A DNA stretch of 13,123 nt. Source: Stenotrophobium sp040387055. GTDB lineage: Bacteria; Pseudomonadota; Gammaproteobacteria; Nevskiales; Nevskiaceae. The notes below the pieces were generated by a model. It ran no database searches. It was not told the DNA's origin and saw only the letters and a program-made list of their open reading frames with translations. Positions 1 through 6,474 of the stretch are shown here, piece by piece. Numbering within the stretch: position 1 is the stretch's first letter; each line of letters begins with the position of its first letter. Location of the stretch: the NCBI GenBank assembly GCA_040387055.1, contig JAZKEM010000211.1:1-13123 (forward strand). Reading direction: 5' to 3'. The position numbers and the translations under genes are program-made.

Positions 1-1066
1 CCATGCCCGGCACTACGGTCACGAATGTTGCTCCGTTCACGGTGACGCCATCCGTCGGTGCTGCTTACGGCTTGGTCTATGGCACTTACATTGCGCAGTA
101 CGTATTTGGAAGCGATGGCATCTTGCAGCCCATGGCGGCCACTTCAGTGCAAACTCCTGCGATTGTGCAGGGCCTAACATTCTCACCGTCCGGTAAGACT
201 GCTTACGTTACGGTCAATTATTCTGGTGGGGCGAGTTCGAATAGACTTTTGCAGTATGACGTTGATGCGCATGGGGCGCTTTCATTCCGAGCCGCCACGG
301 CTGGAAATTTTTCACCGTATTCAATTGTGGTAGATAACGCAGGCAAGTATCTGTACGCCGCAGACTGCTGTAATAGCGATGTCATCGCGCAATACAGTAT
401 CGGTGTCGACGGCTCTTTAAGTTCGTCTGGGAATGCCGACGTTGCGACGACAAATGTACCTACTGCAATCGTGATGAATTCTGCAGGTTCTTATGTCTAC
501 GTTACTGAATCCCAACGCGGTGAGATGTGGCAATACGCCGTTGGATCTGGGGGAAAGCTTACTCGCGTTAACAGCGGAATAGTTGGGACCGGCTCAAACC
601 CGATCGATTTCGTTATACATCCTTCGGGTAAATTTGCTTACTCAATCAACAATAATAACGGAGTAGCTTTCCAGCACGGATCGATATCGCAGTATGCGAT
701 CGGCACAGGCGGTGTTCTTACGCCATTGTCGATGCCTTTGCTCGCTACGGAATATCTGCCGCGTCAAATGGTCATCGAGCCTTCTGGAAAATATGCCTAT
801 GTGATCAATGACAATAGTGGAAACATATTCGAGTACAACATAGGTAACGATGGAAGCCTTAGCCAATTTGGGGAGATCGTTATCAATTCATATAGTCCTG
901 ATTCTGTCAGGGGCCTCGCAATCGATCCGGTTGGAGGATTCCTGTACGCNNNNNNNNNNCTGTACTGCAGTACAAGATAGGCAATGACGGTGGGTTGACG
1001 CTTCTCAGCAGTCACCAAGATAGCTTCTACGCGAACAAAATCATTGTTCGTCGTTTTGGAAGTTGA
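1..1066 (+). CDS. Beta-propeller (lactonase/YVTN-like) protein, 5'-partial and interrupted by an assembly gap
   Basis: The gene enters from the left edge, so the ATG at position 3 may be internal. The protein shows about six repeats of roughly 48-50 residues, each with a P-S-G-K-Y-x-Y-V type strand (near residues 62, 112, 160, 207, 260 and 309) followed by an 'xQY-x-IG-x-x-G-x-L' strand. This is the pattern of a seven-bladed propeller of the 3-carboxymuconate cyclase/6-phosphogluconolactonase-like family (PF10282). Ten Ns at 950-959 interrupt it. Read straight through, the frame stops at 980, but a frame beginning at 962 gives LQYKIGNDGGL, a clear continuation of the propeller, and ends at TGA 1064-1066. 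The sequence is poorer in G+C than the sdh block. Substrate and location are unknown: any signal peptide lies outside the window. The fold is secure; an enzymatic role is not. Confidence 0.75.
950..959. other. Assembly gap (10 Ns)
   Basis: A run of ten unknown bases inside the beta-propeller gene. The coding frame before it (codons starting at multiples of 3) and after it (codon starting at 962) differ, so the true missing length must be 2 modulo 3 and cannot be 10. Other blades have 10 or 11 residues between the conserved Tyr and the following QY/EY, which predicts a true gap of about 20 or 23 bases. Confidence 0.95.
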
Positions 1067-1103
1067 TGGGATGGCCATGTTTGTCCGGATGATGGTGGGT
1101 TGG

Positions 1104-1135
1104 TGATTGCTAGGATTTATAGATCCTGGCAATCA
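1104..1135 (+). promoter_or_regulatory. Stem-loop directly upstream of the POT transporter ribosome binding site
   Basis: Arms 1104-1116 (TGATTGCTAGGAT) and 1123-1135 (ATCCTGGCAATCA) pair over 13 bp with one T-G wobble around the 6-nt loop TTATAG. It ends 3 nt before the AGAGGA ribosome binding site (1139-1144). No T-tract follows, so it does not look like a simple terminator of the upstream gene. A leader hairpin affecting translation or mRNA stability, or an operator, are the likelier roles. Confidence 0.55.
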
Positions 1136-1151
1136 AACAGAGGATTCCTTC

Positions 1152-2738
1152 ATGTCAGCCGTGGGTAAGGCATCATCCGTTGTGCCACAAGAACTCTGGG
1201 GCCATCCAAAGGGTCTCTACATCTGCTTCTTCACTGAGATGTGGGAGCGGTTTTCTTTCTACGGGATGAAGGCGTTGTTGTTGCTGTATCTCACCAAGTA
1301 CCACTTGTTTAGTGACGATCACGGCTACAACCTTATTGGAGCTTATGGCGGTTTGGTTTACGCCATGCCAGTGATTGGTGGATTGCTCGCAGATCGTTAT
1401 CTGGGTATGCGTAAGAGTGTGGTGTTTGGCGGCGTGCTGCTGTGTCTCGGACATTTCGGCATGGCTTTTGAAGGTCATGCGGCCAGCACGGTTGATGGTG
1501 TCGTGCATCAAGACTTGGCGGCGCTGAATGTCTTTTATTTTTCTCTGTCGCTGATCATTCTCGGTGTTGGCTTTCTCAAGCCCAACATCTCGACGATTGT
1601 TGGCAGGCTTTATAAAGACAACGACCCACGCCGTGATTCAGGATTCTCGATTTACTACGCCGGCATCAATCTCGGCGCCTTGGGCGCAAGCTTGTTTGCG
1701 GCTTGGTTAGGCGAAACCTATGGTTGGCGATTTGGTTTTGGTGCAGCAGGTGTGGGCATGCTGGGGGGCTTACTGACTTTCACGCTCGGCCAAAAGTATT
1801 TGATGGGTTATGCCGAAGCGAGGAATCCTGAAGCGTTGCGCGAACGTGTGTTTGGTCCGCTGTCGCGCGAGCATTTGATTTATCTCGCGTCGTTTGCCGG
1901 GCTGTTTGGCATCTGGGCGCTGATCCAACAACATTCTTTGATGCTCAATTTCATTGGCTGGTTGCCAGAGATGAGTGCTGTGTTGTGGTCCATGCACGCA
2001 ATCTCAGTTGTCGTGCTCACGGGCATATTCTGGTTCATGTTCACGCGCTGCAATTCCATCGAGCGTCAGCAGATGACGGTATTGCTGGTATTGATTGCCT
2101 GTTGCCTGATCTTCTTTACGCTCTATGAGCAAACCTATGGTTCTTGGGTGCTGTTCTCTGATCGCGTGATGAATCGTCATTTCATCATCGACTGGACCGC
2201 AGGCCAGCTCACTTTCTTGGGCGCATTTTTTATCGTGATCCTCGCGCCGACTTTTGCATGGTTATGGCCATGGCTGGAAAAGCGCGGACTCAATCCGAGT
2301 AAGCCTGCCAAGTCTGCACTGGGCCTGATCTTTGCTGGATTGTCTTTCGTCGTGCTGGTGTGGAGCGCACGTCATCCGCAGGAGAATGGCCTCACCAATT
2401 TGTGGTGGCTCGTGCTTGCTTACTTTGTGTTGGAAATCGGTGAGATGTTGCTATCGCCGATTGGTTTGTCAGCAGTCACGCAGCTTTCAGTTCCGCGTGT
2501 TGTCGGCGTGATGATGGGTGGCTGGTGGTTGGGCACTGCTTACTCAGAGGTGTTTGCCGCGTTGCTCGGCAAACTCTCGTCGATCCAAATTCCGGAAGGA
2601 ACGACACTCAACGTCGCCGATGCTTTGGCGAAGTACGACGGGCTATTCGTGTACTCCGCCAAGATCGGAATTGTTTGTGGTTTGGTGATGCTGTTACTGA
2701 CGCCGCTGCTTAAACGGATGATGCACGGCGTGAAGTAG
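1152..2738 (+). CDS. POT/PTR family proton-dependent di-/tripeptide transporter
   Basis: This is an inner-membrane major-facilitator protein of the proton-coupled oligopeptide transporter family, which imports di- and tripeptides with protons. It has 528 residues, usual for bacterial members. The diagnostic ExxER motif is present (E29, E32, R33 in FTEMWERFSFYG) with HPKGL just before it. The second signature follows, FLKPNIS with K143, and then the YYAGINLGA segment; E29/E32/R33 and this Lys are the residues linked to proton coupling in the family. Hydrophobic segments continue to the C-terminus. The ATG at 1152 is chosen over an in-frame TTG at 1107 because AGAGGA lies 7 nt before it and the homologous region starts near residue 14. 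The 3' end overlaps the convergent protease by 29 bp. A secreted protease next door would provide peptides, but this functional link is inference. Confidence 0.92.
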   Translation: MSAVGKASSVVPQELWGHPKGLYICFFTEMWERFSFYGMKALLLLYLTKYHLFSDDHGYNLIGAYGGLVYAMPVIGGLLADRYLGMRKSVVFGGVLLCLGHFGMAFEGHAASTVDGVVHQDLAALNVFYFSLSLIILGVGFLKPNISTIVGRLYKDNDPRRDSGFSIYYAGINLGALGASLFAAWLGETYGWRFGFGAAGVGMLGGLLTFTLGQKYLMGYAEARNPEALRERVFGPLSREHLIYLASFAGLFGIWALIQQHSLMLNFIGWLPEMSAVLWSMHAISVVVLTGIFWFMFTRCNSIERQQMTVLLVLIACCLIFFTLYEQTYGSWVLFSDRVMNRHFIIDWTAGQLTFLGAFFIVILAPTFAWLWPWLEKRGLNPSKPAKSALGLIFAGLSFVVLVWSARHPQENGLTNLWWLVLAYFVLEIGEMLLSPIGLSAVTQLSVPRVVGVMMGGWWLGTAYSEVFAALLGKLSSIQIPEGTTLNVADALAKYDGLFVYSAKIGIVCGLVMLLLTPLLKRMMHGVK

Positions 2739-4227
2739 CGCGGCGACGAAGCAGGCCGAATACAGCTAAGCCAAGCAGCGTGAATACAGGCATGGCGCCG
2801 CCACCGCTGGCTTTGCTGCCACTGCCAGAACTTCCACCGCCGGAGCTGCCACTGCCAGAACTACCGCCGCTGCTGACTGCGCCAAGATTTTTACCGGCGA
2901 GTGACAGGGTGCCAGTGTTGTCTGGATCCAGATTCGCTTTTAGCTGACCTGAAGCTGCGCTGGTGGCGGTCCATGCGGCGTTGGTACGGCCATAAATATC
3001 AGTAGCGCTGCTGCTTGCGCCACAAGCAGTTGAACCGCCCGAGAGCTGGCCAACAATTAATTTGTTCTGGTCATAAAGTGCGGAGCCCGAAGATCCGCCC
3101 TCTGTCACGCCCTGCGAATAGCTAACTCGCCAGACATTCACTGAACGAGTAGATGAACAGGTGCCAGTGACGGGTAAGGAGCCAGTGCATAGCGTTTGAT
3201 TATTTAGGCTCACAGCAGGGGAGCTGTAGATTGCGATTTTAGTGACGTCACCAGCGGGGTGATGAACGATGCCCCCAGATGTTGGCGCACTGTTTCCCGC
3301 ATTCCATCCAGCGAGATATAGGCTGAATGAGCTGCTCGGATGTTGTGCAGTTTTCAACAAGGTGAAATCTGAGCTGACATTTCCTGCAACCCAGATGCTG
3401 CCAGACTGAGTTTGATATGAAGGTTCTGTGCCATTACCGCCGCAGCGACTGTTCTGATAATTCCAATAAAAAACGACCGAGCTTGCATTGCTGCTGCTAA
3501 TGCCGCAGTGATTGGCGGTAAGAAAGAACGGCGTGTTGTCCTGGCGTACGTTGTTGACCAACTGGCCGCTGCACAAGGCTGTACCGCTAATTGTGATGCG
3601 TGCAAGGGCACGCGCTTGTGCGAGGTAAGGTTGGCCTGCGGGGCAGACAACATCGATTTCGCAAGAGCCAGAGTCACCAAAACTGCCGGTGCCGGCCTTA
3701 GCAAAGCCGCGGTAACCATGATTTACCTCTGCAAGTTGTAGACGAACCTGATCTTTCGATGCAGACGGCACGCGCACTTCCACGATCGCCGTTTCACCGT
3801 TGACGACTGCGGTCCACAGTTGTTGATCGGCTAATTCATTGGCGGAGGTGTAAGGCCCGGCAATCACTTCTCCATTGGGGTCGTATAGCCACAGTGCTGC
3901 ATCTGCGGGCAAATGAAATTGTGAGAAATGCAGATTGAGTGATTGGGCTCCAGCCGAGTAAACGCGTGTGCGCCAGCTCCAATTTCCGTCGTCGAGTTTC
4001 GACCAGTTGCCATCGTCAAGTGTGAGCGAGAGCGGAGCGCTTACGGCGAATTGCAGCGGTTGATCTTTTGAGATCGCAGTAGCAACGGCTTTTTGCATGC
4101 TGAGTGCAGGCAAACTGTGTATCTGCAGCGCGTCCAGATTTCGCAGGTCAGGCGTTAATCTTGCAGCTGATGCAGAGAAGCTGGCTGTAAGCAAGAAAGC
4201 GCAGGCAATAAGCCGAGAAAATTTCAT
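2710..4227 (-). CDS. Secreted lysyl-endopeptidase-like serine protease with GlyGly-CTERM-like tail
   Basis: This 505-residue exoprotease precursor has a signal peptide (1-22, cleavage near ASA), a propeptide domain (to about 183), a trypsin-fold domain (184-about 440), a Ser/Gly linker (452-474) and a sorting tail: GGG 475-477, hydrophobic 478-493, RRR 494-496. The catalytic domain resembles Achromobacter lyticus protease I. The triad is H240 (TANHCG), D287 (SSDFTLL) and S380 (GGSSGS). All six cysteines of that enzyme's three disulfides are matched (189, 195, 219, 241, 262, 402), and C347/C357 may form an extra bridge. D410 aligns with the S1 Asp225 that selects basic residues. The positions of His210 and Trp169 are not conserved (Ser396; no Trp). 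The tail resembles rhombosortase substrates that pass through type II secretion. No clear Shine-Dalgarno sequence precedes the ATG. Basic P1 preference is inferred. Confidence 0.9.
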   Translation of the reverse strand: MKFSRLIACAFLLTASFSASAARLTPDLRNLDALQIHSLPALSMQKAVATAISKDQPLQFAVSAPLSLTLDDGNWSKLDDGNWSWRTRVYSAGAQSLNLHFSQFHLPADAALWLYDPNGEVIAGPYTSANELADQQLWTAVVNGETAIVEVRVPSASKDQVRLQLAEVNHGYRGFAKAGTGSFGDSGSCEIDVVCPAGQPYLAQARALARITISGTALCSGQLVNNVRQDNTPFFLTANHCGISSSNASSVVFYWNYQNSRCGGNGTEPSYQTQSGSIWVAGNVSSDFTLLKTAQHPSSSFSLYLAGWNAGNSAPTSGGIVHHPAGDVTKIAIYSSPAVSLNNQTLCTGSLPVTGTCSSTRSVNVWRVSYSQGVTEGGSSGSALYDQNKLIVGQLSGGSTACGASSSATDIYGRTNAAWTATSAASGQLKANLDPDNTGTLSLAGKNLGAVSSGGSSGSGSSGGGSSGSGSKASGGGAMPVFTLLGLAVFGLLRRRATSRRASSV

Positions 4228-4254
4228 GTGAGCCGCGGCGAATGAAGGTGACCG

Positions 4255-4282
4255 ACTATAGCGAATCTACGATGCGTTCCAA
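4255..4282 (-). promoter_or_regulatory. Candidate sigma-70 promoter of the protease gene
   Basis: On the minus strand TTGGAA (4282-4277) is followed after 16 nt by TATAGT (4260-4255), a 5/6 match to the -10 consensus. The predicted start site near 4248 leaves a leader of about 20 nt before the ATG at 4227. The rest of the 4228-4393 spacer is AT-rich and shows no clear terminator for ygfZ. Confidence 0.45.
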
Positions 4283-4393
4283 TGGACTTAATCCACGGTT
4301 TACGACGGAAGGTTTAGTGAGAAGGTTGAACGTAGAAAACTAGCGTCAACCCAAATCGCGCGCCGTAATTTCATTCAATTAAATAAAACAACT

Positions 4394-5317
4394 TCAAGTC
4401 TCAGGCGTGCTCAGTGCTGGCCCATCGTTGCTGCCAAGACGCAGCAGTGTGGATTCAGCCTGTGTCAGTTGCAGCACGACATTGAGCAGGCTGCCGTTAT
4501 CAGCATTCACTGACTGCACAACTTCACCAACGGCCTGGGTTTCGCCTTCGACATAAACAGAAGTGCCTGGTGCAACGTCAGTGGCCGAGCTGCGACAGCG
4601 GAACATGCGGCGTTTGAGTTGGCCGAGATAGTGCAAGCGCGCGACGATTTCCTGGCCGGTGTAGCAGCCTTTGTTAAAGCTGATGCCGCCGAGGGTGTCG
4701 AGATTGGCCATCTGCGCGACAAAGTGATCGCTGGTCTCAGCAAATACGGTTGGCACGCCCGCTTGAACATCGAGTCGGCGCCAGTCCTGCTCGGTGCCTA
4801 TTTCCGCATCAAGCGTTAATCGTTGTTGAAGATCGGCGAGGGCGGCGGCAGGGCCGTGCACGCTGAAACGCGGCAACTCGCCAAGGCGACGTAAAACGGT
4901 CAGTTCGCCATGCTGTGCACTGTCCATCGGCTGATTCGGTGCGGGTAGGGCGACGCTTTGCAGGAGTTCAACGGCGCGCAGGCCGGCGATTCCGAGTGCG
5001 GGCGCATCGCTGATGACTTCAAACGTCACTTTTGAGCGCAGTACAAACATGCGCAGCCTTTTTAAAGTGGCTTCAAACACGCTGCGGTCGATTTCCGCGA
5101 CGATGCTTTGCGCATCGCGCAGTAAATGCAGCACCGCCAGCATGCGGCCTTTGGGGCTGTTGTAAGAGCTGATTTGCGCGCGCTCAGTCGTGAGCAAACG
5201 CACGTCATTACTGAGCTGGCCTTGCAGAAACGTCTCGGCTTCTTCGCCGAAGACGCGCACATTCGCTAGATGAGAAAGGCTTGCAACAAAGGTGTCTTTC
5301 ATAAAGTTCGTTGCCAT
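4394..5317 (-). CDS. ygfZ: Folate-binding protein YgfZ (CAF17/IBA57 family), Fe-S enzyme maintenance
   Basis: YgfZ is a cytosolic tetrahydrofolate-binding protein of the GcvT-like fold that supports the activity of some Fe-S enzymes, such as the tRNA methylthiotransferase MiaB in E. coli. The protein has 307 residues (E. coli about 326). The family signature K-G-C-Y-x-G-Q-E is intact at residues 216-223 with the key C218, followed by ARLHYLGQLKRR. The N-terminal half shows the usual F-L-Q-G-Q-L-S-N-D-V (residues 30-39). ATG at 5317 gives the longest product; an ATG five codons later (5302) is also possible, and neither has a clear ribosome binding site. It is divergent from the sdh block, only 23 bp from the longest version of the first gene there. 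In E. coli ygfZ likewise lies divergent from sdhE-ygfX, so the neighbourhood is conserved. Confidence 0.92.
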   Translation of the reverse strand: MATNFMKDTFVASLSHLANVRVFGEEAETFLQGQLSNDVRLLTTERAQISSYNSPKGRMLAVLHLLRDAQSIVAEIDRSVFEATLKRLRMFVLRSKVTFEVISDAPALGIAGLRAVELLQSVALPAPNQPMDSAQHGELTVLRRLGELPRFSVHGPAAALADLQQRLTLDAEIGTEQDWRRLDVQAGVPTVFAETSDHFVAQMANLDTLGGISFNKGCYTGQEIVARLHYLGQLKRRMFRCRSSATDVAPGTSVYVEGETQAVGEVVQSVNADNGSLLNVVLQLTQAESTLLRLGSNDGPALSTPET

Positions 5318-5340
5318 GATGTGGTGAATTTTGTCACACT

Positions 5341-5616
5341 ATGCGGCGTTATCGAATCACGATCCGTTCAGATCCATCCCTCGTGTCCTCACCGACAAAA
5401 TCAACTGTCCAGACTTACACCCCGCCAGCACCGGCCGAAAAGGCGATGTCGTTGGCTGAGTTGCTCAAGAGCGAGCAGGCAGAGGCGACGGTTTCATCCT
5501 CCAAAGTAAGGACGACAGCAGCCGGTGTTATCGCTGAAATTGGCGGCCGCGTGGATGGTCCCGAACCTACCCGTTATGGGGATTGGGAAAAGAACGGACG
5601 CTGCATAGACTTTTAG
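5341..5616 (+). CDS. SdhAF4-like succinate dehydrogenase assembly factor (DUF1674)
   Basis: This is a small protein of up to 91 residues. Its last 28 or so residues carry the hallmark of DUF1674/SDHAF4: EIGGRVDGPEPTRYGDWEKN, then GRCIDF at the very C-terminus. In mitochondria and alphaproteobacteria this family binds the flavinylated SdhA subunit and protects it until SdhB joins. Being the first gene before sdhC supports the same job here. The start is uncertain. The ATG at 5341 gives 91 residues but leaves only 23 bp to the ygfZ start for two promoters. GTG at 5383 (MSSPTKSTV) or ATG at 5446 (MSLAELL, 56 residues) are alternatives; all retain the conserved tail. Residues before about 35 are low-complexity and poorly conserved in the family. 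I found no convincing -10/-35 pair in the short divergent region. Confidence 0.8.
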   Translation: MRRYRITIRSDPSLVSSPTKSTVQTYTPPAPAEKAMSLAELLKSEQAEATVSSSKVRTTAAGVIAEIGGRVDGPEPTRYGDWEKNGRCIDF

Positions 5617-5635
5617 CCTCAAAAATTCGCCCATA

Positions 5636-5652
5636 CCGATTTTTAGAATCGG
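5636..5652 (+). promoter_or_regulatory. Small hairpin between the SdhAF4-like gene and sdhC
   Basis: CCGATT (5636-5641) and AATCGG (5647-5652) form a 6-bp stem with a 5-nt loop in the 57-bp spacer, about 10 nt before the AAGGA ribosome binding site of sdhC. It is weak and has no T-tract, so mRNA processing or chance are both possible. Confidence 0.25.
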
Positions 5653-5673
5653 CAAGATTCAAAGGAAGCCAGA

Positions 5674-6081
5674 ATGAGCCACCAACCGCCTAAAGGACTA
5701 CCGTCCAGGCCCATGTCACCGTTTATGCTGGGGCAGTATTACCGCTTCCAGCTGACCTCGGTACTGTCCTTCATCCATCGCCTGACCGGTATTGGCCTCA
5801 GCTTTGGCACTTTACTGCTCGCCGGCTGGCTGATCACCCTCGCGGGTGGTCCTGAAACCTACGGCATGTTCGCCAAGCACCTCACCGCTTGGTACGGCCA
5901 GGTCCTGTTGTTCTGCTGGAGCTGGGCACTGCTGTATCACCTGTGCAACGGCATCCGTCACCTCGGTTGGGATATCGGCAAGGGCTATGAGCTGAAAACA
6001 GCTTATGCCACCGGTTACGCCGTTGTGATCGTCTCTCTTCTTCTCACAGCCTCGGTTTGGGCTGTGGCTTGCCTCAAATAA
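5674..6081 (+). CDS. sdhC: Succinate dehydrogenase cytochrome b556 subunit SdhC
   Basis: SdhC is a membrane anchor of respiratory complex II; with SdhD it holds haem b and the ubiquinone site. It has 135 residues and three membrane spans (about 30-57, 72-92, 112-132). Near the first span RPMSPF...LTSVLSFIHRLTG gives the family signature; S32 and R36 correspond to the quinone-site Ser27 and Arg31 of E. coli. In YHLCNGIRHLGWD, H89 matches the haem ligand His84. The ATG is preceded by AAGGA (5662-5666) at 7 nt spacing. It starts the structural sdhCDAB genes, with sdhD following after 10 bp. Assignment is secure. Confidence 0.95.
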   Translation: MSHQPPKGLPSRPMSPFMLGQYYRFQLTSVLSFIHRLTGIGLSFGTLLLAGWLITLAGGPETYGMFAKHLTAWYGQVLLFCWSWALLYHLCNGIRHLGWDIGKGYELKTAYATGYAVVIVSLLLTASVWAVACLK

Positions 6082-6091
6082 GGAGCTGACC

Positions 6092-6472
6092 ATGAGCATG
6101 CGTTCTCCGCTTGGCCAGGCCCGCGGTCTCGGTTCCGCTAAAGACGGTACCCACCATTTCTGGGTGCAGCGTATTTCCGCCGTCGCCCTGATTCCGCTGT
6201 CGCTGTGGTTTGTGTTCTCGGTCGCCCAGCTTGCTGGCGGCGATTTCTACATGGTCCGTCATTGGGTGCACGCACCATCAGTGGCGATCACGCTGGTGCT
6301 GTTCGTCGTCGCTGCGCTGTATCACTCGATGCTGGGTGTACAGGTCGTGATTGAAGACTACATCGGTAATGAAGGCAGCAAGATTGTTGCTCTGCTGCTC
6401 AACAAGTTTCTGCACGCAATCGTGGCCGTGTCCACGATCTTCGCGGTGCTCAAGGTTGCATTGGGATCATAA
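6092..6472 (+). CDS. sdhD: Succinate dehydrogenase membrane anchor subunit SdhD
   Basis: SdhD is the second hydrophobic anchor of complex II. It has 126 residues with spans at about 27-47, 62-84 and 95-123. In LYHSMLGVQVVIEDYI, H78 matches the haem ligand His71 of E. coli SdhD, and D89-Y90 match the quinone-site Asp82-Tyr83. The ribosome binding site AAGGAG (6080-6085) overlaps the sdhC stop codon, which suggests translational coupling. A second ATG two codons in (6098) is less well spaced. The sdhA start follows 2 bp after the stop. Confidence 0.94.
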   Translation: MSMRSPLGQARGLGSAKDGTHHFWVQRISAVALIPLSLWFVFSVAQLAGGDFYMVRHWVHAPSVAITLVLFVVAALYHSMLGVQVVIEDYIGNEGSKIVALLLNKFLHAIVAVSTIFAVLKVALGS

Positions 6473-6474
6473 GA

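Noticed and set aside
1107..1151. N-terminal extension of the peptide transporter starting at TTG 1107
   Set aside because: The extra 15 residues lie inside the stem-loop and have no homology expected for the family; ATG 1152 has AGAGGA at ideal spacing.
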